21,270 nucleotides of DNA, taken from NCBI GenBank assembly GCA_003724275.1, contig RHFA01000170.1:1-21270 (forward strand), given 5' to 3'. The translations under genes and the position numbers were made by a program. This DNA comes from Thaumarchaeota archaeon S13. GTDB taxonomy: Archaea > Thermoproteota > Nitrososphaeria > Nitrososphaerales > Nitrosopumilaceae. The notes under the pieces are model-generated. The model was not told the origin of the DNA, did not search any database, and worked only from the letters and a program-made list of their open reading frames with translations. This document shows positions 1-6,935 of the stretch, piece by piece (position 1 is the first letter of the stretch; every line of letters begins with the position of its first letter).

Positions 1-1104
1 CTCACGACCCCGGCGTACTTTGCGGCGTACAGCGCCCCCTCGGTCGACCCGCTGCCCCACCTCCCGCGCTCGCGCGCCGACTCTTCGCTTAGGGAAAGGG
101 AGCGGCCAGCGTCGAGGAGCACGGTGACCATGCGCACGACGTGCTCGGCCTCGCCGCAGTTGGGCCACGCTGCCTGGCTGAGCATCCTGCGCACCGCGGC
201 AAAGAGCTCCCCGCGGCGCGAGGCGTCGCGCTCGGCCCGAACGACCTTTTCGGAGATGTCGCGGCGCGCCAGGCTGCGGAGCCTCTCGCCGCGGCTTAGC
301 TCGGCATAGAGCTCGGCGGCGCGGCGGCTCTTGCCGTTGAGGCGCTCCTCTTCACGCCACGCCCTGTGCACCCCGGCCAGGCGCTCGTCCTCGCGGGTGT
401 GCCTCTCAAAGTGCGCATCGGTCTCGGGCCCTGGGCGCGGCCCCACGATGGGCCACGCGCTCACGGGAATCCCCATGCGGTCGGCCAGCGCCTTGACTGC
501 GTCAGCAGACGCCTCCGAGGAGGCCCACGCGTCAACAGGCTCCTCCAGCTCGGCCTGCACGCTTGCCTGCGCCGTCCGCACCTCGCACTCGTGGGCGTTC
601 CTGGCAGCCTTTGGAGAGTCGATCTCCTCGCGGTCGCCGCTCAAGCGAGCGCGAAAGACATAGTACTCCACGGGGTACACCGATGACAGTATGGCATGTC
701 GCTTTATGGTCATCTTGACCTGGTTTTTGCTGTGCTGTTCGAGATCAGGATCTACGGTCATCCCGGTAAAGCCGAATTGGCTATTGCTTCTCCGGGCAAA
801 CTTTTTCCGTTTTGCTGCGGTGACGACCTCGGCTGTGCCCCCGTCCCTCCTGTACCCATCGGCAGCATTGGCCCACTCCTTCATCAGCGCGCTGAACGCG
901 CGCGTGCGCACCACGACCCGCCTTGCAGCCACGACCGCGCCGTGCCCTGCGCCCTGCACGAGCTCTTGCGACCCGAGTCTGGGTGGTGCCGGCCATGGTC
1001 ACCTCCCTGGCGGGGTCGTGCGCGTCGTACCACAAACCCTCCGTAGCCGGGTCGTGGGCCACGCGCGGGCCCCTGGCCCTCTTGCGTGATCGCCTGCGCG
1101 CCAT
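1..1104 (-). CDS. Hypothetical protein, 3' partial, apparent frameshift near 960-975
   Basis: I do not recognise this protein. On the minus strand a frame stays open from about 959 to the window edge, with the G/C-rich third positions of its neighbours. It encodes a charged, Glu/Arg-rich, probably helical protein with no membrane segment. Upstream, a different frame begins at ATG 1104, contains residues such as GLWYDAHDPAREVTM, and also has G/C-rich third positions up to about 970. A minus-strand TTAAATAT box at 1126-1133 is centred 25 nt before ATG 1104, which supports that start. The two frames differ by one base, so the gene seems to carry one extra base around 960-975. If intact, translation would have to start at GTG 959, or at ATG 996 (which has a strong GGAGGTGA upstream) with a shift. 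A sequencing error, a recent mutation or a real frameshift all fit. The 3' end lies outside the window. Confidence 0.6.
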
Positions 1105-1125
1105 GCGCGAGGCGCCATTTGTCCC

Positions 1126-1133
1126 ATATTTAA
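1126..1133 (-). promoter_or_regulatory. TATA box for the left-edge gene
   Basis: ATATTTAA on the plus strand reads TTAAATAT on the minus strand. Its centre is 25 nt from ATG 1104, which fits a leaderless archaeal transcript. Confidence 0.5.
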
Positions 1134-1208
1134 CTGTGCAAAACGGTACCATGCCGGGGCCCGATGGCCGTGCCCTGCGAGCCCCCCGATCGCGCCCAGG
1201 GCGCAACG

Positions 1209-1215
1209 CTTTATT
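1209..1215 (+). promoter_or_regulatory. TATA box for the nitrilase-family gene
   Basis: CTTTATT in G/C-rich surroundings, centred 28 nt before ATG 1240. It supports a leaderless start there. Confidence 0.5.
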
Positions 1216-1239
1216 CGCGCCCCGGCCGCGAGCGGCGCC

Positions 1240-2031
1240 ATGGCGCGGGTGGGTGTCGCGCAGGTGCGCGCCCCGAGGGACAAGGCAAAAGGCCTAGAGG
1301 CCGTCCTGGGGCACATTGGGCGCGCGGCCTCTATGCGCTGCGCGCTAGTCGCGTTCCCCGAGTACATGATGTTCTACGCGGGGGGCCGGACCGCGCGCGA
1401 GGTGGCCGCCGACGCCGAGCCCATCGACGGCCCGTTTGTCCGGGCAATATCGCGCGCGGCGCGCGAGCGCCGCATCCACGTCATCGGCACGATATACGAA
1501 AAGAGCGCGCGCGCCGACCGCGTCTATGACACGGCGTTCCACGTCAGCCCCGCGGGCCGGACCGTCGCGACATACCAAAAGGCCCACCTCTATGACGCGC
1601 TCGGGACCAAAGAGTCGGGCATGCTGCTGCGCGGGCGCGGCCTCTCGCGGCCGGGCAGAACGCCGGCCGGGACTGCGGGCTTGCTCATATGCTATGACCT
1701 GCGCTTTCCAGAGGCCTCGCGCAGGCTCGCACTCGACGGCGCCGAGGTGCTAGTCGCGCCGTCAGCATGGGTTCGCGGGCCGGGCAAGGAGTCACAGTGG
1801 GTCGCGCTAAACCGCGCGCGCGCCATAGAGAACGGCTGCTATGTGATAGCGCCGGCGCACGTCGGCAACGCCTACTGTGGGCGGAGCCTGGCCGTCGACC
1901 CGACTGGCCGCGTCCTCCTTGACATGAAAAAGCGCCAGGGCGTCGCCGCCGTCGACGTCTCGCCGTCCGTCGTGCGCCGCGTGCGCCGCGCAATGCCACT
2001 CCTCAAGAGCCGCAGGCCGGACATTTACTAG
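1240..2031 (+). CDS. Carbon-nitrogen hydrolase (nitrilase/omega-amidase-like)
   Basis: A 263-residue carbon-nitrogen hydrolase, a family that cleaves amides or nitriles through a Glu-Lys-Cys triad. All three residues are visible: E41 in FPEY, K114 in YQKAHLYD and C151 in LICYDLRFPE. The length and the single alpha-beta-beta-alpha domain match the Nit2/omega-amidase branch, cytosolic and without a signal peptide. YQKAHLYD followed by ICYDLRFPE favours an omega-amidase or deaminated-glutathione-amidase type over a true nitrilase. The substrate cannot be read from sequence. ATG 1240 is 28 nt from a TATA box. The gene converges on the zinc-finger gene 2028-2489, and both stop codons lie in one CTAG at 2028-2031. 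Family certain, substrate inferred. Confidence 0.9.
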   Translation: MARVGVAQVRAPRDKAKGLEAVLGHIGRAASMRCALVAFPEYMMFYAGGRTAREVAADAEPIDGPFVRAISRAARERRIHVIGTIYEKSARADRVYDTAFHVSPAGRTVATYQKAHLYDALGTKESGMLLRGRGLSRPGRTPAGTAGLLICYDLRFPEASRRLALDGAEVLVAPSAWVRGPGKESQWVALNRARAIENGCYVIAPAHVGNAYCGRSLAVDPTGRVLLDMKKRQGVAAVDVSPSVVRRVRRAMPLLKSRRPDIY

Positions 2032-2489
2032 CGCGCCGCGCGCGCGGGGCACTCGTGGTTTGAGCACATCCTCGACCAGCTTGACTTGCGCGAATAGCGA
2101 TAGATCACCATGGGCCAGGAGCACTCGGGGCACGCCTGCCTGAGTGCCCGCAGGCGCGCCCTCTGCGGCAGCGGCGAGGAGGCGTCGCACCCGTTGAGAT
2201 AGTTGGAGCACCCGACGAACCGCTTGCGCGTGGCGCGCGAGCGGACCAGCATGAGCATGCCCGTCCCGCACGAGGGGCACCTCACGAGGCCCCCGCGAGG
2301 CGAGCGCGTGCCGAGGATCGTGTACGTCCTGGTCCTCTCTGACCACGCGAGATAGCCGGCGGGGTCCAGGTACTCGTCGAGCTCCTCCCTGAGGAGGCGC
2401 ACGTCGCGCTCCGTGCTCGCCGCCGTCCGCGCCGGCATGGCCCTCGCCGCGCCGGCGCGCCGCCGCGCCGTGCCCCCCTTTGCCGCCAC
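2028..2489 (-). CDS. Protein with two topoisomerase-type C4 zinc fingers
   Basis: A 153-residue cytosolic protein. Residues 1-30 are basic and Ala/Arg-rich. Two successive four-cysteine fingers follow, C71/C74/C94/C101 and C120/C123/C142/C147. The spacing CPxCG...GCSNYLNGCD is that of the C4 zinc fingers at the C-terminus of bacterial and archaeal topoisomerase I, which bind single-stranded DNA. No topoisomerase catalytic domain is present, so this is a stand-alone finger protein, probably nucleic-acid binding. The start is GTG 2489, 26 nt from a box at 2512-2519 that it appears to share with the divergent thiolase gene. ATG 2438 is the main alternative and would drop only the basic tail. The gene could be a nuclease or restriction-linked accessory, but nothing nearby supports that. 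Confidence 0.82.
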   Translation of the reverse strand: MAAKGGTARRRAGAARAMPARTAASTERDVRLLREELDEYLDPAGYLAWSERTRTYTILGTRSPRGGLVRCPSCGTGMLMLVRSRATRKRFVGCSNYLNGCDASSPLPQRARLRALRQACPECSWPMVIYRYSRKSSWSRMCSNHECPARAAR

Positions 2490-2511
2490 GGCCCCGCCCC
2501 GCGCCTGCTCC

Positions 2512-2519
2512 TTTTTATA
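2512..2519. promoter_or_regulatory. Shared bidirectional TATA box
   Basis: TTTTTATA, the only A/T-rich stretch between two divergent genes. Its centre is about 27 nt from GTG 2489 (minus) and 27 nt from GTG 2543 (plus), so one box appears to serve two leaderless transcripts. Confidence 0.6.
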
Positions 2520-2542
2520 GGGGCGCTAGGCCCGGTTTCCCT

Positions 2543-3697
2543 GTGGAAAAGGTTTGTGTGCTCGGGGCAGGCAGCACGCCGTACGGCAAGCTCGGCGAGA
2601 GCCTCGTCGAGATGATAGTCGGCGCCTCGGCCGGCGCGATCGAGGACGCCGGGATCGAGCCTCGCGAGATCGGCGCGGCCTACATTTCCAACGTCTTTGG
2701 CATAGCCGACAAGCAGGTCCACCTCGGGCCGGTCATAATGAGCCGCCTGGGCATCCCCGAGCGGCCATCGCTGTCGATCGAGTCGGCGTGCGGGAGCGGC
2801 TCGGTCTCGTTCCGCGAGGCGTACGCCAACGTAGCTGCGGGCTTTTACGACGCGGTCCTCGTGACCGGCGCCGAAAAGGTCACGCACACGGGCACGGCGT
2901 GGACGACGACCTACTTTGCCTACTGTTCGGACTTTTTCTACGAGGGAAGCGCCGGCGCGTCGTTTCCTGGCCTGTTCGCGTCGATGGCCAGGGCGTACAT
3001 GTCCGAGTATGGCGCGACAGAGGAGGACTTTGCGCGCGTCGCCGTCAAGAACCACGACAACGGGATGCTAAACCCAAAGGCCCACCTGCGAAAAAAGATA
3101 ACGGTGGACGACGTCCTGTCGTCTGCCGTGGTCGCGAGCCCGCTCAAGCTCTATGACTGCTGCCCGTTCTCGGACGGCGCGAGCTCGGCGATCGTGTGCA
3201 GCGAGAGGTTTGCAAAAGAGCACGGCGGCAAGTATGTCGAGGTGATCGGCTCGGGGCGCGGGGGGTCGCCGGCCGCCCTGCAGGACCGCAAGCACATGAC
3301 GACCATTGACAGCACGAGGATAGCGTCAGAGGCGGCGTACAGGATGGCCGGCATCTCGCCGTCTGATGTCGACTTTGCCGAGGTTCACGACTGCTTTACG
3401 ATAGCCGAGGTCGTCAACGGCGAGGACCTCGGGTTCTTTGAAAAGGGCAAGGGCGTCGAGGCCGCGCGCGAGGGGAAGACCGCGCGCGGCGGCGAGATTC
3501 CGCTAAACCCGTCCGGCGGACTCAAGTCAAAGGGCCACCCCATCGGCGCGACTGGCGTCGGGCAGGTGGCCGAGGCGTACGAGCAGCTTACGGGGGCGGC
3601 CGGAGAGCGCGCCGTCAAGGGGGCCGAGGTCGGCCTGACGCACAACTTTGGCGCGACTGGCGCAAGCTGTGCCGTCCACATATTCCGGGGCGCGTGA
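2543..3697 (+). CDS. Thiolase (acetyl-CoA acetyltransferase, archaeal/SCP2 type)
   Basis: A 384-residue thiolase-fold enzyme. The nucleophilic cysteine is C83 in SIESACGSGS. Further downstream are HDCFTIAEV, GGLKSKGHPIGATG with the catalytic His, and HNFGATGASCAV near the C-terminus. Archaeal members condense two acetyl-CoA to acetoacetyl-CoA for the mevalonate pathway, and ammonia-oxidising archaea also need a beta-ketothiolase in the 3-hydroxypropionate/4-hydroxybutyrate cycle. Either role fits. The adjacent DUF35 gene is the usual partner of archaeal thiolases, and in methanogens it scaffolds thiolase with HMG-CoA synthase. The frame is open to TTG 2480, but GTG 2543 lies 27 nt from the TATA box and begins exactly where homology-like sequence (KVCVLGAGSTPYGK) begins. 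The TGA stop overlaps the next start. Confidence 0.92.
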   Translation: MEKVCVLGAGSTPYGKLGESLVEMIVGASAGAIEDAGIEPREIGAAYISNVFGIADKQVHLGPVIMSRLGIPERPSLSIESACGSGSVSFREAYANVAAGFYDAVLVTGAEKVTHTGTAWTTTYFAYCSDFFYEGSAGASFPGLFASMARAYMSEYGATEEDFARVAVKNHDNGMLNPKAHLRKKITVDDVLSSAVVASPLKLYDCCPFSDGASSAIVCSERFAKEHGGKYVEVIGSGRGGSPAALQDRKHMTTIDSTRIASEAAYRMAGISPSDVDFAEVHDCFTIAEVVNGEDLGFFEKGKGVEAAREGKTARGGEIPLNPSGGLKSKGHPIGATGVGQVAEAYEQLTGAAGERAVKGAEVGLTHNFGATGASCAVHIFRGA

Positions 3698-4065
3698 GCA
3701 TGGCCACGCGCGAGGACTTTTCAAGGGCGGCCGAGTCCGGCAAGGTCCTTGCGGCCAGGTGCCCAAAGTGCTCTGCGCTCCACCTCGCGATGACGAGGTT
3801 TTGCCCCGCGTGCGGCTCGCGCGGCCTCGTCGCCGAGGAGGTCGAGGGGCGCGGGACCGTCGCCACATACACGATAATCACCGTCGCGCCCGAGGGCTTT
3901 GAGGGCCACACGCCGTACGCGTGGGTCGTCATGGCCATCGACGGCACGCCCCTGCGCGTCTCGGGGTTTATGGCCGGCGTCGCCAGCCCGGCTGACCTCC
4001 CCGTGGGGACGCGCGTGAGGGTAGCCGGCCACGACGAGCGCGGCGTCCTCATCGAGCGCAGCTAG
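3694..4065 (+). CDS. DUF35 OB-fold / zinc-ribbon acyl-CoA-binding partner of thiolase
   Basis: A 123-residue protein with an N-terminal helix, a rubredoxin-like zinc ribbon (C23, C26, C37, C40: CPKCSAL...FCPACGS), and an OB-fold of about 80 residues starting near GRGTVATYTIITVAPEGF. This is the DUF35 layout. In archaea these proteins bridge acetoacetyl-CoA thiolase and HMG-CoA synthase and bind the shared CoA intermediate (established for methanogen complexes). Here only the thiolase is adjacent. The start is GTG 3694, whose GTGA overlaps the thiolase stop, or ATG 3700, two codons in. Either way the pair is translationally coupled. Confidence 0.9.
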   Translation: MSMATREDFSRAAESGKVLAARCPKCSALHLAMTRFCPACGSRGLVAEEVEGRGTVATYTIITVAPEGFEGHTPYAWVVMAIDGTPLRVSGFMAGVASPADLPVGTRVRVAGHDERGVLIERS

Positions 4066-4106
4066 AAACAATTTACGCGCGCGCGCAAAAAGTTGCGATC
4101 ATACGA

Positions 4107-4113
4107 CTAATTA
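4107..4113 (+). promoter_or_regulatory. TATA-like box for the small zinc-ribbon gene
   Basis: CTAATTA, centred 28 nt before GTG 4138. Confidence 0.4.
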
Positions 4114-4137
4114 CGCCCCGCCCCCCGCGAGGGGGCC

Positions 4138-4305
4138 GTGTCCGTGGACGTTGTGTGCGGCAAGTGCGGCAAGCGCATCCACACGATGAAGATGCTCAAG
4201 TCCGTAAAGGACGTAATGTCCACGTACGGCAACCGCTGCCCCGCGTGCGGCCAGGCGCTCTCGGCGACCGAGTTCTCGGTCGAGGCCAAGGAGACCGGCG
4301 AGTAG
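4138..4305 (+). CDS. Small zinc-ribbon protein, 55 residues
   Basis: A short gene easily missed because it begins with GTG. It encodes 55 residues with two CxxC knuckles, C7/C10 (VCGKCGK) and C34/C37 (RCPACGQ), separated by a basic amphipathic helix (MKMLKSVKDVM). This is a compact zinc ribbon, probably cytosolic and possibly nucleic-acid or protein binding. G/C-rich third positions and a TATA-like box 28 nt before GTG 4138 support a real leaderless gene; GTG 4144 is the alternative start. No enzyme signature is visible and I cannot name a function. It stands alone between the thiolase operon and a repeat patch. Confidence 0.72.
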   Translation: MSVDVVCGKCGKRIHTMKMLKSVKDVMSTYGNRCPACGQALSATEFSVEAKETGE

Positions 4306-4367
4306 CCTCGCCCTGGGCTGCCTGCCTGCGCCCGTGGGCGTGCCCCTGGCGCGCCGCGGGCGGCGCT

Positions 4368-4478
4368 GCCCCGTGGATCCTGATCGCAGGCCGGTGCGCC
4401 CCGTGGATCCTGATCGCAGGCCCTGATCGCAGGCCGGTGCGCCCCGTGGATCCTGATCGCAGGCCCTGATCGCAGGCC
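4368..4478 (+). repeat. Compound direct repeat, 43-nt period, with a five-fold 13-mer
   Basis: Three identical 25-nt units start at 4368, 4398 and 4441. Each holds CCCCGTGGATCC and ends in CTGATCGCAGGCC. The second and third units are followed at once by an extra CTGATCGCAGGCC (4423-4435, 4466-4478). The spacer GGTGC separates units. The 13-mer therefore occurs five times in 111 nt. Exact identity suggests recent slippage or active homogenisation. Confidence 0.9.
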
Positions 4479-4525
4479 GCCACGGGCAGGGATTTGGCCC
4501 GCAGGGGCCGCCGGGAGCCCCGCTG

Positions 4526-4537
4526 CGATCATGATCG
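4526..4537. repeat. Perfect 12-bp palindrome CGATCATGATCG
   Basis: The sequence equals its own reverse complement. It lies about 30 nt upstream of the TATA box of the regulator gene, so it could be an operator. That role is inference. Confidence 0.4.
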
Positions 4538-4562
4538 ACCCCGGCGGCGCCCTGCAAAAGTC

Positions 4563-4572
4563 TTATCTATAA
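4563..4572 (+). promoter_or_regulatory. TATA box for the HTH/ATP-cone/NrdD-like gene
   Basis: TTATCTATAA, centred 25 nt before ATG 4593. Confidence 0.55.
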
Positions 4573-4592
4573 CCGCCACGAGCGCGCGCGGC

Positions 4593-6677
4593 ATGGCCAT
4601 GGAGGCACAGAGCGAGCCGCGCCGCGACGGCCTCGTCAAGTCCACGTCACGGCGCGTGCGCATGATCTTCTCGGTCATGGCCAGCCCCAACCGGATCGAC
4701 ATACTGCGCATCCTCAACTCAAAGGGCCCGCTCACCTACTCGGAGCTCAAGTCGCTGGCCGGCTTTCGCTCAAAAAAGGAGAGCGGCAAGTTCGCCTACC
4801 ACCTGCGCAAGCTCCTCAAGCAGTCCCTAGTCACGCTGAACAGGTCCGAAAAGCGCTACACGATAACAAACCTCGGCAAGCTCGTCCTCAGCCTCGCCAG
4901 GCAGATCGAGGAGCGCTCGATAATCGAGAGCGGCAAGATGTACGTGCGCACGTCGCACGAGTCGATCGAGGAGTTCAAGCCCTACAGGATAACCCAGTCG
5001 CTCACGCGCGAGGGAGGCCTCCCGCCCGAGCTCGCCGAAAAGATAACCGAGGAGGTCGAGAACCGGATATACAAGTACCAGACGACCTACCTGACCGGCT
5101 CGCTGATACGCGAGATGGTCAACTCTGTCCTCCTAGAGCACGGCAACGAGGAGTACCGCAACAAGCTCGCGCGCCTGGGCCTGCCCGTGTACGACATCAA
5201 CGAGATGCTCTCCAACGTCGTCAACGAGGACAATGGCGTTGAGGGCCTGCTGTTCCGCACGGGCCAGGAGGTCTTCGCCGAGCACCTACTCACGAACATA
5301 CTCTCAAAGGACGTCGCCGACTCGCACCTGTCAGGCGACCTTCACATAACAAACCCCGGCGTGTGGTCGATGCTCCCGGACACGATCTTTGTCAACATAC
5401 GCGACCTGCTCGAGGGCGGAATAGACCTCGGCGGCAAGCTGCCAGACGCGGCACGCCCTTGCGCGCCAAAGTCCGCCGACGACCTCGGCGCGCTGCTCTC
5501 AGTCGCAATATCGCTGCTCTCGCGCGAGGCCTCGCAGGAGCTTGTCATAGACGGCCTTGTGCCCATGATGGCAAGGCACGCGCGCGCAGGAGCCGACGTC
5601 GAGCGCAGGATCGCCGACGCGCTAGTCACGTCGTCTGTCGCGCCAAAGTACAACTCGCGCCCGACGCTCGTCACTCTGCGCGTCCCGCTCGGGCAGGACT
5701 CGAAAGCAGTCGCGTCGCTGCTTGCGGCATACCTGAGCTATGCGCGGCTCACGCCGACGCCGCGCGTCGGGATTGTCATCGACAACTCGCGCGGGCGCGT
5801 CTCTGACGTGTCCGAGGCCGTCTCGGAGATAGTCGCGCTGGGAGGACACGTCGCGTTCTCAAAGGGAATGTCGTCGTGGGGCGGCATCGCCGCCTCGCCG
5901 CACCACGAGAGCGGCTCGCTCTCTGTCCACCTCGGGTCAGTCGCGCTAAACCTGCCGCGCCTGGCCTTTGAGTCAAACAAGGACGAGGTATACTTTCGCG
6001 CGCGCCTCGCGCTGCTGATGACGCCTGTCCTCGAGTCCATGGCCCACCGCAAAAAGGCGATATCAGACCTGACCAGGCGCGGCCTCAACCCCCTCCTGGC
6101 AAAGAACACGCAGTACATGCAAAAGATCACCTTTTCGCTTGACGTCAACATACTGGGCCTGCGCGAGGCCGTCTGTGACATACTCCAGTGCGCCGACCGC
6201 AGCGACGCCGTCATGCAAAAGGTCCTCGACACGGCCATAGAGATCGCCACAAAAAAGGGCAAGGAGACCGGCGATGACGTGCGCGTCTGCATGGCCGACA
6301 GCGACGCCACGGTCCGCCTCGCGACCCTTGACGGGGCCAAGTACGGCAAAAACTCGCTCATAAACACGATCGAGGCCGAGTCCTACTCGGCGGGCGTCTC
6401 GGTCGCCGCCTCTGACCTGCCCTCCCTGACGCCAAAGAGCGCCCCCGTCGCCGAGGCCGCGCGCCTCTCAGAGTCGCTGCGCGGCAGCCTCCTCGTCTCG
6501 GTCAACCTCCCCGAGGGCTCCGAGCCGCCTGCGATCAGGTCGGCGATCGAGGCCGCCGCGGGCCTCTATGCCTCGTTTAGGCCCTCGATGAGGGTCCGGA
6601 CGTGCGGAGAGTGCGGCCACAAGGGCGTCGCGGCGGGCTCCAAGTGCCCCAAATGCAAGTCAGTCTGCGTGGTATAG
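4593..6677 (+). CDS. Winged-helix / ATP-cone / degenerate NrdD-like fusion, candidate RNR regulator
   Basis: A 694-residue three-part protein. Residues about 20-105 form an ArsR-like winged helix (ASPNRIDILRIL, FAYHLRKLLKQSLV, YTITNLGKLV). Residues about 115-215 read as an ATP-cone, the nucleotide-sensing domain of NrdR and of reductases: ITQSLTREGGLPPELAEKI, then LIREMVNSVLLE and GLPVYDINE. Residues about 225-660 resemble class III reductase NrdD (SHLSGDLHITNPGVW, GSVALNLPRLAF). The usual HIHDL is changed, the active-site Cys region reads GMSSWGGIAA, and no C-terminal RVxGY glycyl-radical motif is present. Instead the protein ends in a zinc ribbon (C671, C674, C685, C688). It therefore looks catalytically dead. 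Next to nrdJ, a DNA-binding, dNTP-sensing regulator of ribonucleotide reduction is the simplest reading (inference). ATG 4599 is an alternative start; the frame extends upstream to 4494 without support. Confidence 0.85.
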   Translation: MAMEAQSEPRRDGLVKSTSRRVRMIFSVMASPNRIDILRILNSKGPLTYSELKSLAGFRSKKESGKFAYHLRKLLKQSLVTLNRSEKRYTITNLGKLVLSLARQIEERSIIESGKMYVRTSHESIEEFKPYRITQSLTREGGLPPELAEKITEEVENRIYKYQTTYLTGSLIREMVNSVLLEHGNEEYRNKLARLGLPVYDINEMLSNVVNEDNGVEGLLFRTGQEVFAEHLLTNILSKDVADSHLSGDLHITNPGVWSMLPDTIFVNIRDLLEGGIDLGGKLPDAARPCAPKSADDLGALLSVAISLLSREASQELVIDGLVPMMARHARAGADVERRIADALVTSSVAPKYNSRPTLVTLRVPLGQDSKAVASLLAAYLSYARLTPTPRVGIVIDNSRGRVSDVSEAVSEIVALGGHVAFSKGMSSWGGIAASPHHESGSLSVHLGSVALNLPRLAFESNKDEVYFRARLALLMTPVLESMAHRKKAISDLTRRGLNPLLAKNTQYMQKITFSLDVNILGLREAVCDILQCADRSDAVMQKVLDTAIEIATKKGKETGDDVRVCMADSDATVRLATLDGAKYGKNSLINTIEAESYSAGVSVAASDLPSLTPKSAPVAEAARLSESLRGSLLVSVNLPEGSEPPAIRSAIEAAAGLYASFRPSMRVRTCGECGHKGVAAGSKCPKCKSVCVV

Positions 6678-6746
6678 GCGCAAATGAGGCGGGCGCCGGA
6701 CCGCGACCCCGGGGTGCGGGCGCTATTTCGGGCCATGTCTGCTCGG

Positions 6747-6758
6747 TTTGGGCGCAAA
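6747..6758. promoter_or_regulatory. Dyad TTTG-N4-CAAA, candidate operator copy 1
   Basis: TTTGGGCGCAAA has perfect TTTG/CAAA half-sites around a 4-bp centre. Identical copies lie at 6800-6811 and 6875-6886, all between the candidate regulator and nrdJ. Binding by that regulator is inference. Confidence 0.4.
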
Positions 6759-6799
6759 TACGGCGCACGCGGGCACAAATCCGGGCTCTGACAGCGCGG

Positions 6800-6811
6800 T
6801 TTGGGCGCAAA
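6800..6811. promoter_or_regulatory. Dyad TTTG-N4-CAAA, candidate operator copy 2
   Basis: Identical to the 6747-6758 dyad, 53 bp downstream of it. Confidence 0.4.
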
Positions 6812-6874
6812 AGCGGCGAGCGCGGAGCCGCGGCCCCGGGGCGCGGGCGGGAATCTTGGCCCTGTCTGGCGGGG

Positions 6875-6886
6875 TTTGGGCGCAAA
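6875..6886. promoter_or_regulatory. Dyad TTTG-N4-CAAA, candidate operator copy 3
   Basis: Identical 12-mer 75 bp after copy 2. The flank differs slightly (GGG instead of CGG before it). Confidence 0.4.
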
Positions 6887-6935
6887 AATGGCGCGCAAAA
6901 GGGCCCATATCCGGACATATCTGCGTCCGGGGGCT

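Larger units (their letters stand above)
4306..4560. other. Non-coding spacer with tandem repeats
   Basis: About 290 nt without a convincing gene between the zinc-ribbon gene and the regulator at 4593. It contains the direct-repeat cluster 4368-4478 and the palindrome 4526-4537. Open minus-strand frames here exist only because the repeats lack stops, and they translate to repeated SGSTG/AIRIHGA peptides. Confidence 0.6.
6677..6886 (+). repeat. Two imperfect 82-nt direct repeats plus a partial third
   Basis: 6677-6758 and 6804-6886 align over almost their whole length: both start GGCGCAAA, share a CCCCGGGG core and ATGTCT/CTGTCT, and end GTTTGGGCGCAAA. The 45-nt piece between them (6759-6803) is a shortened relative that runs into another GTTTGGGCGCAAA. 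The first copy begins inside the TAG stop of the upstream gene. Confidence 0.75.

Noticed and set aside
781..1206. Minus-strand frame ending at 781 as a complete gene
   Set aside because: Only its first 40 or so codons look coding; beyond about 970 the third positions favour the neighbouring frame that continues to the window edge.
2480..2542. N-terminal extension of the thiolase from TTG 2480
   Set aside because: It is Pro/Arg-rich, lies upstream of the expected transcript start and overlaps the divergent gene.
4368..4478. CRISPR array
   Set aside because: The spacers are the constant GGTGC or absent, so there are no unique spacers and no Cas genes nearby.
4107..4557. Long minus-strand open frames through the repeat patch
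   Set aside because: They are open only because the repeats lack stops; they give repetitive peptides and run antisense to the better-supported zinc-ribbon gene.
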